Positions 11,974 through 23,829 of a stretch of DNA of 64,000 bases are shown in pieces (position 1 is the stretch's first letter; each line of letters starts with the position of its first letter). The notes under the pieces were generated by a model. The model saw only the letters and a program-made list of their open reading frames with translations, was not told the DNA's origin and ran no database searches. Source of the stretch: Apus apus (lineage: Eukaryota; Chordata; Aves; Apodiformes; Apodidae); NCBI RefSeq assembly GCF_020740795.1, contig NC_067285.1, positions 22,650,241-22,714,240 on the forward strand. Reading direction: 5' to 3'. The translations under genes and the position numbers were made by a program.

Positions 11974-14900
11974 TTGTTTGTTTTTACGCTTTAGTTGCAG
12001 TGTAAGTCCAAAGTTCGGTGCTGTCTCCAGTGTATTTTAACAAAGTATTTTTAAAATAATAGCAACTTGTACATTCTTGTATGCATTACTGGAGTACAGT
12101 TTCAGTCTACTTATTGCCCTTTTTTTTTTTTTTGTTCAATGTTCAAGGAGTCTGATCTAGTCTCCGGCCTGATCTTCAATATTCTGAGATCTTAAAATTG
12201 TTAGAAATCTTCATGGAAGTCCTTTGGAAGTCCTTGACATTCCTTTAATTGTAGGGTGTGAGAGAGTTCTGAAATATTACCTCGAAGGAAAACTGTGATG
12301 TAATCATTCTGAAAACATCAATACATTTTTCTGGTTTTGGGGTTTTTATTATTATTTTTTTCCAGAGGAAAGTGTGTTTGTGGCTCTTGAGTAACAGATG
12401 AATTAAACTTTTTCTTAGGGTGGTATGAAACAAAGATCTGGGTGGAGCTCCTGCTTGATTCAAGTAGATTGTGTTTTTGAAATGAGGAATAGAATTATCT
12501 GATAGTTGCTTTCATAACAAACCTCTTGTTAAATGGTACTTATATTTTAGGCGCTTCTAATTAGTAGTTTTAAAGTCTAAGATACTTCAAATGAAGAAAT
12601 TTACTTCTGATTATAAGAATTTCCAAACCTAGCTAACTTGCCAACATTGCAGGACACAGAAATGTTTTGGTTTGTTTTTTTCTTTAGCCCTGTCTTCATT
12701 TAATTCTAATGATGACAGTGGCTTATCAGGTATTTAGTATACCCAAATTAACTCTTGGTTTCCCCTTTTGTCCTTGTCTGTCCTTGTTAGTATAGGATTA
12801 GAACAGCAGTGTGACAGTTGTACTCTATTTAATTTTTTTTTAATCACAGAACTTGCACCTCTAGGCTGTAATATCTGACAAATACTGGTTTGTTTGCAAT
12901 AGGAAGGATGCTTAACTAGACCGGATAAAATGGCAACTTCCATTTTACTGCAGTAATCCTTTGAATTTAGACACAGGGACCAGTTTTAACTTCCCAGGAC
13001 CTTACTGCATAGCATAAATCTCTCATCTGTAGTGGTTGTCTAGTCAGATGGGAAATATTTAAAAAAAAAAAAAAAGTGAAAAGCTCATTTATTTACACTG
13101 TAAAGGTATGTATGTGTGAAAGGCTGGTATAAAACTTCAGAAATAATTCTTCTTCTGAAGATGCTAGTTAGAAATGAGACCTATTCATTAAAGAAAAAAT
13201 ACATAGGTAAAACTTATCTGAGCTAATTTATACTGCTAATGAATTGTATGATTGCTGTACAGCACAAATTTAGACCGGAAAGAGCATCTTTCCCACACTT
13301 TCTTGTTAATTGGTCTAACACCTGCTTCTTTTTATTCAGTAATAGGAACAACTTAATGTCTTGTCACCAGGATTAGTATCAGTTCTGCTGCAGAATTTTC
13401 TCAAGACTTATATGGCCTTGACTTGGGTTAAGCCTTCTTAAGCTTCAAATGGTCTAAGTCACTTTCATGCTTGGTTTATTTTGTTGGTTTGGTTTTTTTA
13501 AGAAGTAGTGTACTTGATGGAAAACCAGACTTGTTCTGTGTCCTTAAGCAAGCCATGGATATCTTGCTATAGTAACCTGGTTGTAGAGTTTAGAACTTCT
13601 TATTGAAGAACGAGTTCTAAAGTTTTAGTTAAACTATGAATATAAATGTTTTTAGTTAGGGAGGTGTAGTAAGATACTCTGGAAAACTGCATTAGAAATT
13701 GCAAAAAGATCAGAAGCAGTCTTGGGCCTTATTATTACTTTATAAAATAGGCTTTTTATTAGTAGTAGCAGTTCATAAATTAGGCCATCTATGGGAGGTG
13801 AAATCAGGTGTCTTTTTGTTTGGGTGTTTGTGTTGGTTTTTTTGTGGTGGTGTGTTTTTTTGTTTGTTTTTCTGTGGATGCCATTCTGAAATAAGAGTCT
13901 GTTCAGTGGAATGGTGCCCTAAAGGAAATTATTCTGAATCAGATGTTCAAGCAAAGTTTTCTCTTTATGTAGACAAATACATACGTAAAGAAATTCTTCT
14001 GACAGAGAGGATGGAGGGAAAAAAGCTTGCCTCAACCCTGTATTATTGAGCACACTTAGGATCTTGTACAGATCTGCAGAAGATAAGCAGATAATGTTGA
14101 TAAGATGTTGAATATGTAAATATTGGTTAAAAGTAATACATAAGATTAAAATATTTTCTCCAGTTCTGAAGATATTTTTCAATTTACTTTAAAAAAAAAA
14201 AAAAAAAGAGCAAGAGCAAGATAAACAGTCAATTATGTTAATCTAACTTTCTCTGCAAAACAAATGTTACCAATCAGTTTGAAAAGATAAGATTTTTGTT
14301 TGGTTGTGTTTAGCCTTTTAATGATGCTTATCTAGGTAGTTTCATTGTTTTCCCCTCCCTTGCTCCCCCCCACTTTTTACAGCATGGAGGGAGTTGATTA
14401 GTTCTTTGAAATATTCTCTGGTTTGTGTATTTTAAAACTTTAAAGAGCTGTGCCTCTGTAACAGTGGCCTTTCGCTATTGAAATCATGGGAAAACAGTCA
14501 CCCAGGGAAGGTACAGATAGAGCTATCTTCACAAGGAGGAGAACCACACAGGCCTGTCTGTGTGAGACCTTAGGCTAGTATCTATCCATCAGGCCATACC
14601 TAGTCCTGAATGACAAGTTCTTTAACAGTGACATTGCCGGAGGCTCCTGTCTGGAAGAACTTTTAAAGAGAGCATTTCTCATTGACCCGGCACTCCTACT
14701 GCTTATTTGTTTTAAACTAACAAGGCAAACCCCCAAAATTAAACTCTTGTACTTTATAAAGGGACAAAAACTTCATCAGACTGATTGCTAGTCAGTGGCA
14801 TTAGATGTTCCTTTTAAAATGTTTGCCATTTAAAACATGGGACAAATGGTGCTACAGAACAGATAAGCACTCTTTTTACATTTTGAAAATAAAACCTAGC

Positions 14901-15341
14901 ATGTCCTTTCAGATAATTTTCATAAGCATCTGCCAAATTTGACTTTGGAACTCCAGGAAGTAAGTATCTGCATTATGGTTTTTCAAATTCGCAGTTCTCT
15001 GGTTTTTGGTAGTAACTGCTAACTCTGTAAATGTGAGCTATTAGTTGATTTCTGGTAATTGAAGATGTGTGGAAAAACTTACTAGAAAAATTAGGAATTG
15101 GGTGGTTTTGTTATGCCTCTACAAGTAGATAATCTAAGCCAAGAAAATATTCAGTGTTCACAGTTAACATTTCTGAAAATCTGTAGATGTTTCACAGAAT
15201 ACTGTTATTGTTTGAGCCATCTATTAACTGCCTTCAAGTATGGATCTGCCTTGAAGAGTGTCTTTAAGAGTTTTGGTAGCATTTTTTTTGTGTGGGCACA
15301 GTGGTGAAAGATTGACTGTTAATGAGCCCATTACCTTTCAG

Positions 15342-15413
15342 CTCCAATGGCGATTCCTCCATCATATGTAGACCTCGGCAAATCTGCCAGAGATATCTTC
15401 AATAAAGGATATG
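15342..15413 (+). other. VDAC2: VDAC2 first recognised coding exon (N-terminal helix)
   Basis: The acceptor TTTCAG ends at 15341 and the donor GTAAGA begins at 15414. The exon has five leader bases (CTCCA) followed by ATG. It encodes 22 codons plus one base and corresponds to the exon carrying the N-terminal helix in other vertebrate VDAC genes. In mammals the equivalent ATG is internal because VDAC2 starts upstream; whether this happens here depends on the unresolved leader exon. Confidence 0.9.
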
Positions 15414-18400
15414 GTAAGAATAGTACCTTTTATAAAACATGGTGTTTGTGGTGCAGCAATGAATTGTATTGTTAAGTCTTGTGTGTAAAATCGAATGCTC
15501 AAATGCCTGTTTCTGTGGAGGGGGAAGGTGTGGTTTTTATGTCATTACCGTCAACTAACATAATTGCAAGCCTTTTGTGGGCTGTTTTGATGTGAAGTCT
15601 TTTAAGTCTTAATGATTTAGCCACATAAATGTCAGAGGTGTACAAGTATGCTATAATGTCTGCATCAAGTGTAATTTAACTTAGGAGTATGCTTCGTTTA
15701 CCAGCCTGTCTCTGCCACAACATTTTTTATATAGAAAGGGATATATACCACTGTAACATTATAGCCTTTTTTTTGGAAGAGAAAGACAAATAGCTATTGG
15801 GATAAAGAATTCTTCAACATTTTCAAGTGCTTTAATACCAGGCAGTTGCATAGTTAAATTCTAATTTACTACAGTACTGCTTCTTTCTGGTTTTTGGGAG
15901 CTCACCTGGGGGCTTTTTCATGAAGACCACTGCTCAGCTCTAAGAGTAAGAATGTGACACTCCCATAATATCTACTTAAATTGTAGTTCCAATGGCTTTG
16001 TGTTTTCCAGTGACTTTGTTTTTACAGATTTGTAAGATATTTTTTCTTGGTGCTGAGAGACAAATTTTATGCATTGGGATAGCTCTTCAGATGGCATTGA
16101 CTACAAAGATGATGCCGTCCTGGGAATAGACAAAAAAAAAAAAAGGCATTTTGTCTGTGGCTGGATCTGACTGTTAGAAGTAATTTTTTGGTAGTTAAAT
16201 GTGCAGTGTACAACTGAGAGGCTGTTCTCACTTTCTATGTGGTGATGATAAAACAGAATTCTGGCTTGTTCTAGTGTGGCCTCCTCTACCTACTGTGGCA
16301 TCTAAAATAGGAGTGTTACTTAAGTCAGTCAGTCTATGGTTGTTTTAATATATGTATATACATGGCATGCTGCTAAGATTGCTTCAGAAACCAGCTTCTT
16401 GCCAAATGTGCATGGTCTTGGTTAAAAGCCTGCTGTTGTAACTTTGACATCTGTTTGTTAAGGTTTTGGGTTGGTGAAGCTGGATGTGAAAACAAAATCT
16501 GCAAGTGGAGTGGTAAGTTCAAATACCTTTTTTAAATTACATTATTTTTTCTGGAAATATTCTGATATTTAATTAGAAAGGACATCTTCCAGATGCTGTT
16601 AAGTAGTTTATAGGTTATATGAATCATAAACTTCTGATGTAAAATTATTTCAGAAGCCCCTAAAGATCTGACTTTATTCTGAATATAACAGGGGTATCAC
16701 GCTGGTCAGTAATATTTGTGAAATAGAAGTTTACTCGTCCCCCATCTTATGTCTGGAGGCTAACAAATAGCTGACATTTTAAAGTATTCTAATATATCAG
16801 TTGTAGTGCACATAATTTGTTTCTAAAGTATTTCATCATACTGTTTGTATTTGGTGGAAATTTCTGGCATCCTAATACTTGTGTGAAATAGTTGGCAGTG
16901 AATTAGCACCTTGAATCTTGAATCTTAGGCTCCTCTTTGAAGGTATTAAAGTGTTGCAGTAATATTCCATGCAAAATATCTTGGTCGTGCAAGCAGTCCC
17001 TCCTGCAACTTTTATCTGTTTCTAGAGCAGACTTTGCAAGATATAAAGGTAGATTTCCCCCCCCCATCATAATTGAAAGCTTCAACAGTGTAACTAGCTG
17101 TTAGAAGCAAGGTGGGTGGTTATATGCTGTTGTTTTCTAGAAGTCTGTATCTCGACTGAAGCACAGTTTGCAAGAGCTGTGTTACTGATGTTCTTATTTT
17201 AGCTTGTTTCTTTTGACAACCAGTAATACTGGTAAAATTCCCTGCAAAACCCAAGTTTTCACGTGAATCCCATGTGAGTTATAAGCCATCCTTCTCAGGA
17301 GGAGAAAGTATTGGCATGTAGGTACTGCAAATGTTTTAAAGCAGAGATGAGAGATAATGTAGTAATTTGCTGCTCCTGAAGCTGTTTCCACAGTAGTTGC
17401 TGTCACATATACTGTGTAGAAGGGACAGCACAAAGTGAGAAGTGTCAGTTGCTAAGAAGTAGACCTTACTAGAATTGTGCAACTCTATGCACAGTTTAGT
17501 GCTACACTAACGTAATTTGAGTGTCTTGGCTATGTGGTTAAATTTGATCAGTCAGCATTAAAGAAGAGTCTTATGCATGTTTTTGCAATATTCAGTAGGT
17601 CTTGGGCTGTGGGAATACGGATGCTTAAGGACTTTTGATTTCAAATGTGGTCTTAAAGTAAAAACTGTGATTCCTTCTGAGGAGATGAGTGTGAATAGTT
17701 GATTTGAAAATAATATTGTGCATGGAGGAAGTCAGAGATCAACGTTTTTATTTATATGTTTTTAGAAGTTGAAATAATAAACTTTTTAAACCGTAAGGGC
17801 AATAATATTTCAGTGGGAAGAAACCCCTTGCAAACCAGACTTCTGCTTATACTAGGTATTGCCTTTAGTTTCTGAATAGTGGTAGACAGAAATGACTCTT
17901 TCTGTCTTTGTGAGAATCCAAATAGTGGGAGACATCAGGAACTATTCAGGTTATTAAGGAGATGTGAGTGGTATTGCTGACTTCTAAAATACTTTCAAGA
18001 ATTCAAAGTTAGACTCTACAAGAAGCATAAAATCAGATTGTTGTCTTGCTTTACAATTCAAACATGAACATTATTCCTGTGTGTCACTAAACCAAAGTGT
18101 CAGGGCATAGGAATTTTACGGATGTCAATAAAAGCCTGTGTTGTCTATGGCTTGTATGAAAAACCAGTGCATTGTTTGGCTGAGAACTCTCAACAAAATA
18201 CCCAAACCAAACAAAAACCAAAACCATCACCCACTCCACCCCCAATTTGAAAAAAGATGGCGTTCTGTGACATTTTACAGTTGTGTGTAATTTATCTTTG
18301 GAGGTGATTGACTGGAAAATAAACCTGTGATTCTTAAGGAATTTTCTGGGGATGCACTATGTGCTTTAGAGTGTTCTTCGCTCTTGGTTTGATTTTTAAT

Positions 18401-21400
18401 TTGCTCATTAGCAGTATCAGACTTAACCTTATATTTCAAAAACTTGTTTCTGCTTCTAAGGAGAAGACTTACACTAACTACTGTCTTGCTTCTGAGATAT
18501 GTTGCAAACCTGTACAATTTGTTAATAGTGGCAGAAACACTGCAGTTGAGATGGGGTGTGGGGGGAGGCCTCCATGTAGGCATGAATTGTCTAGTTCTTG
18601 TCCACATTGTTCCCTCTTCTCCCCCTGCAAGTTGCCTAATGTTTTTAAACTTGTTGTGTAGAAGAAGAAGATCTTAATGCTTGCTGAAGAACATTTTTTT
18701 GTCTTTCAGCATGATGTAATGCTTTCAGGATCACATGTATCTTCTGTCCTTTTTAGGAATTCACAACATCCGGTTCATCGAACACAGACACTGGAAAAGT
18801 GAATGGTAGCTTGGAGACCAAATACAAGTGGGCTGAGTATGGGCTGACTTTCACAGAAAAATGGAACACAGATAACACTCTAGGAACAGAAATTGCAATT
18901 GAAGATCAGGTAATGCATCAGGAGAGTATTTATTTGTCTTATCTGACTAGTAGAACTGAATTTATACCTTTATCTTATCTTCTTCTCATTCAATTAGATT
19001 GCCAAAGGCTTGAAGTTGACATTTGATACAACTTTCTCACCAAATACAGGGTAAGAATTGTTAACCTTTTAACTTTATTTAGGGCAATACCAAAACCCAT
19101 GGCCAGTGAATGTGCATCTGGTCTGTTGTATTGACAGAGATGTTTGTATGGTTTGCTGTTGATCTGAATGAGTAAATCCTAATGCTAAAGGCTTCTGCTT
19201 TTTAGCATCATGTTTTATTCTATAGGGTTACTGTTGGACATTTCACGACAGTCCACTTTGCTTATTTTCTGGCATAGAAATACTTGGAAGGTTGCAGGAG
19301 GCAAGAAAATGCCTTCATTTTTGTTCATCACAAAATGCCTGTTTCCGGTAGCCCTGTGGTTTCTTGGTGGGCTACCTGTGCTTTGGCCCAGTCTAGTGAC
19401 ATGTGCATGGCATTAGATACATTGTGTAGAGTCATATGGCTCGAATTTGGCAGTTCATTTCAGAAGACTTAATGTAACTGTTTCTCTGTTTCAGAAAGAA
19501 AAGTGGCAAAATTAAGTCGGCTTATAAACGTGAATGCCTAAACTTAGGTTGTGATGTTGACTTTGATTTTGCTGGACCTGCAATCCATGGTTCAGCTGTC
19601 TTTGGTTATGAAGGATGGCTCGCTGGTTACCAGATGACTTTTGATAGTGCCAAATCAAAATTGACAAGAAATAATTTCTCTGTGGGTTACAAGACTGGAG
19701 ACTTCCAACTCCACACAAACGTGTAAGTACTGAACATTGTGTCCAGATTTACAGAAGCAGGCTTTCTCTACCGCCTAGTCAGAATACAAATCCATGGAAT
19801 ACCAAGAGGTACTTACAAGGCTGTTAAGTGGACTGCATTTTTCATTGGGAAGCTGTAAATAAAAAATAAATGTTACTTTGTATCTCTTTTTCAAACAGTA
19901 AATAGCTGTGGCTTGTTAGCATTTACAGCGTGACATACACTACAGCAGTGCAATAGTTCATTTAAACAGAGCTGATAATGCATTTTCCAGCTCTCCCATT
20001 ACATTGAATTATATCTGACTATAATTTAAGGGCAGTGGATTTGTTAGAGGTAGTAATTAGTGTTGCACTGTTTAAGTAGGGCAGTAATAGTTTCTGGAGC
20101 AAGACTAGAGGGTTTTTTTTGGACATTTTTGAGTAGGTTCATCTTCTTGTCTGGGATGAAGAGCACATGAAACATTTGAGTGTAACTAAACAAGCATAAG
20201 ACATCTTGGTTATGAACTTTTTTGAACTTGCTGCCATTAGATCTTAAGTGTTCTTCAGAGCAAGCTGATCAAAACCTACTGAAGAAAATAGTATTTTTGA
20301 TCTAAGTTAATAAAAATTGGTGCTCTTCTAGTGTCTTTTGTCAGGAAATAACTTGATTTTTGAGAGAAAAGTTTGTCCTTCTGAAGGGAAGAATGGGGAG
20401 TATAACTGTCAGTATTTATGGAAGCTGAGGAGTATGGGAAGAAGTTACAAAATGCTTTATAATCTGGCTGTAAGAATTCCATTTCAGTTCCCTAATATCA
20501 AACACAGTAACACATTTTTAAAAGGGTCATCTGGTTCTTTAGGAGTATCATAGAGGCTGAGAGAACTGTAGTTGTTTAGTTTTGAGAAGTCTGAGAGGAG
20601 ATCTTACTAATGTCTACGAATATCTGAGGGGCAGGTGTCAAGAGGAAGGGGCCAGACTGCTTCCGGAGGTGCCCAGTAATAGGACAAGGAACAGTGGGTA
20701 TAAGCTGGAACACAGGAAGTTCCACCTCAACATGAGGAGAAACTTCTTTACTGTGAAGTTGACGAGCACTGGAACAGGCTGACCAGAGAGGTTGAGGAGT
20801 CTCCTTCTCCTGAGGCTTTCAAAACCTGCCTGGATGTGTTCCTGTGTGACCTGCCCTAGGGGGTCCTGCCTGGGCATGGGGGTTGGACTAGATGGTTTCT
20901 AGAGGTCCCTTCCAGCCCCTAACATTCTATGATTCAATAATCATAGAATTCAGAATACCTATTTCCTAACAACATTTATCTGTTAGTTTTGTGAAGATAT
21001 AACCTGGAATTACACTTAAGTACATAGTTCAGCATTAGTGTGAGAATTAGGTGTAGTGCTCTGAAATATCTTCTTTTTTTTTTTTTTTTCCCCATGAATT
21101 GTTGCAATTTAATTTTGCTTCGAAGCCTTTGTTCCTATCCTCTTCTCCTGTCAAAAAGTCTGAAACAACTCCAACTTTTGGAATTCTTATTTGAATAAAA
21201 ATTTGAAGTGGTTAAAAAAATAAATTTTGGTATTATATAAATGCAGGAAATTAAGTTTTTTCTTAATTTGTGCAGCAATGATGGTTCAGAATTTGGTGGC
21301 TCAATTTACCAGAAAGTGAGTGACAGTTTGGAAACTGCTGTCAACCTGGCTTGGACAGCAGGTAGCAACAGCACTCGCTTTGGCATTGCGGCTAAATACA

Positions 21401-23370
21401 AGTTGGATTCCACTGCTTCTATCTCTGTAAGTATAGCTCTAACCAGTATTTTCACTTTCTGTGGATCTGTGTCCTTTGTTAGTACAAAAGGTCAGAAAAT
21501 CTTGCAGGAATTACTATTACAGGCAGTTATAATTGAACCAGCAGTTTTTAAATTCTGTAGTGTTGCATATGGTAAGGTCTTTTATAGAATCCGTCAAACA
21601 TTGTGCTACTGTAGAGAACTTAATACATTTTAAAAAAAGGAAAAAGAAAAATCCTCTTCATGTCTAGTTCTGAAAGTTTACAGAATTTTTTTAAAAACTT
21701 TTTTTTTTTTGGTCATGTTAAGAACTCCAACCATATTGGTTAAAAAGAAAAGTTTTCTTCAAGTTATAAAGCTAGAATTTAACCCGGATTGTTGGAGTCA
21801 TCCTATAGAGGAAGAGATGCAAAGTGAGATAAATAATTTTGCATGTATTGTTTATGATTATGTTATAAAATGTTTGCTGCTTGAATGATTGGACCTGCAA
21901 GATACTAACTCTTTTGTAGTAGTATGAGCATGGAGGATTGCCAAGTGGCTTATCTGGGAAGATGGTGGTAAATGGTGGTGGTGATAAATTGCTATGGCCT
22001 TCTGAAAAGGTGGGGAGAGGAGAAGCTCATTTGCCAGCCTACATTCCAGTAACTGTTCTCCCCACCATTACATTCTATCTGCTCTTAAATACCTTACTAC
22101 TTCAGCTGTAAATTGAGTGGAAAGGGCAGAGCTGTGAAGAGAGAATCCAGTAAGCACAGAGATGGAAAGAACAAGTAAAATTCAGTTAGTTGATAATGGG
22201 AATGTTGCCATAGCTGTTCTAGTTGTTGAATGATAACAAAGAACTGACTAGTTAAAACATTTCAATTGTTTTTGTCTTTATTTTTCTTCAGGCAAAAGTG
22301 AACAATTCTAGTCTAGTTGGAGTGGGTTACACCCAGACCCTGAGGCCAGGTAAGGATTATTACATGAAGTCACGTATACAATGTATGGCAATTGGGAATA
22401 TGGCTTAGTGCTGGACTTGGTAGAATAGGGTTAATGGTTGGACTTGATTATCTTGAAGGTCTTTTTCAACCTAAGTGATTCTATGATTCTAAGAAAATCT
22501 TTGAGATGTATACATTTATTAGGCAACTCTTGCCCCCCCTTCAGAATAGTCTAGTCTTGAGGGTGAAGTAGGTGGTTTATAGTAGCTTATGTTGCACATC
22601 AAACCTTTATCTAACCAAAACAGATTCCATTGTATCCAGTGTTTCTGCATCATATTTCTCATTCATTTGTGTTGTAGTGGACTGTATGGTGTTGGATAGC
22701 TTAGCTTTAGCCTTTGCAAGCATTCTCTTTTGATGTTGTTTTCTCCAGTCATACTGTATTGAATGATAACAGGTCTTGAAATAATGATTAATTGTTGAAA
22801 GAACACACTTCCTGCTCTTCATATTTAGTAAAAAAATTCCTCAAGAGTGTAACTTGTTCTGCTTAAATAGAAAAGGACCTGTTAATGCTGCATTATAACT
22901 GGTTCCTTATTCAAAAACCAATACATATAGTAGCTTCATTCTGTCCATTCCTTGATACAAGTGTCTGCCTTTTTACGCATACTTTTCATTCTTCTTTGCA
23001 CACCTTAAAGTAAAATAAAGGAGAGCTCTTGTGTACTTGCCAGTTAGAGACTGTATATGCACTTATTACATGATACTTACAAAAAGCATCTAGCTTGATT
23101 CACATGACTAATTTTCAATAGATTTCATGGGTAAATGAAATTTCTTCTTTAGAAATTCTTAGAGGAAAGTAATGAAATGAAAAAAGAGCTACAACTGGGA
23201 CATGTAGCGATGGAGGTGGAGTTGCATGAAAACTACTCTGGTTGTATGTTGTAAACATGCTCTTTAAAAATCTTACAGGTGTGAAGCTTACACTGTCTGC
23301 CCTGATAGATGGAAAGAGCATCAATGCTGGTGGCCATAAACTTGGTCTTGGTCTGGAATTGGAGGCTTAA
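15347..23370 (+). CDS. VDAC2: Voltage-dependent anion-selective channel protein 2
   Basis: Beta-barrel porin of the mitochondrial outer membrane. It passes ATP/ADP and other metabolites, and in vertebrates VDAC2 also binds BAK. Coding exons: 15347-15413, 16463-16512, 18757-18909, 18998-19050, 19495-19722, 21276-21426, 22292-22349, 23279-23370 (TAA 23368-23370). All junctions are GT-AG, phases join without shift, and the total is 852 nt, 283 aa, the usual VDAC length. The start [20 protein letters not shown] is the VDAC N-terminal helix. Glu73 (TEKW), the membrane-facing glutamate studied in VDAC1, is present. GLK is at 94-96. The eukaryotic porin signature runs from Tyr225 to Tyr247 (YKLDS...[12 protein letters not shown]). 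The protein ends [13 protein letters not shown]2 rather than VDAC1/3 is supported by overall sequence and by COMTD1 next door. Start context is weak at -3 (C) but has G at +4. Intron 18910-18997 is only 88 bp. Introns hold two CR1 fragments. Confidence 0.97.
20548..20935 (+). mobile_element. CR1 LINE 3' fragment in a VDAC2 intron
   Basis: The sequence reads as the 3' end of avian CR1 in sense orientation. It covers the end of the reverse-transcriptase ORF (the region translating to [13 protein letters not shown]), then the short 3' UTR with TTGGACTAGATGG and the CR1 end ATTCTATGATTC at 20924-20935. It is 5'-truncated, as usual for CR1. It sits in the 19723-21275 intron and is about 0.34 kb from the next exon. 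The frame is broken, so it is not active. Confidence 0.9.
22398..22491 (+). mobile_element. Short CR1 3'-end relic in a VDAC2 intron
   Basis: Only the terminal CR1 3' UTR is left: GGCTTAGTGCTGGACTTGG, then GGTTGGACTTGATTATCTTG and GATTCTATGATTCT at the end. It lies about 50 bases after the donor of the 22292-22349 exon, in sense orientation. Confidence 0.8.
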
Positions 23371-23828
23371 AAAAAGTGAAGAAACTGCTGCAGAGAAGGG
23401 ATATCAGAAGAATTTGGCCTTAAAATGTATTTCCAATGTGACCAGCAGGTTTTTTTCCAAGAAGGATGACCTAGAACAAGAGCTGTATCTGAAGTATTTA
23501 GACAGTTACATGTTAGCTGGTTTCTAGTTAAATTGGTTACCCATCTAGTTAAAAATCTGCATTAGTGCAGTCACGGAAACATATTTAAATGTATTTAACT
23601 GTTTAATGCGCTACCCACAAATAATGAAATAGACATTTATGAAAACTGTACAATTGTGTGCATGTTTGTTTTTATGTTCCTTTTAACATTCAATATTGCC
23701 ATTGAATGAAAGATGGATTGGTGGATGTTCTGAAATGCAGTCAATGGTTTTGTTAAGTCACCTGAAGTAGAAACACATTTGGTATCCCAAGACAAATTAT
23801 GAATAAAACAAGTACACACACTTATTTG
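23371..23828 (+). terminator. VDAC2: VDAC2 3' UTR and proximal polyadenylation signal
   Basis: The sequence after the TAA is AT-rich and non-coding. The first canonical AATAAA is at 23802-23807, followed by a TG-rich stretch (TTATTTGTGCC), so cleavage is expected near 23,820-23,830. A second AATAAA at 24329-24334 could give a longer transcript. Site use is inferred. Confidence 0.65.
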
Positions 23829-23829
23829 T

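Noticed and set aside
18799-19026. Separate small gene within VDAC2
   Set aside because: It is VDAC2 exon 3 read through into the 88-bp intron and beyond in the same frame.
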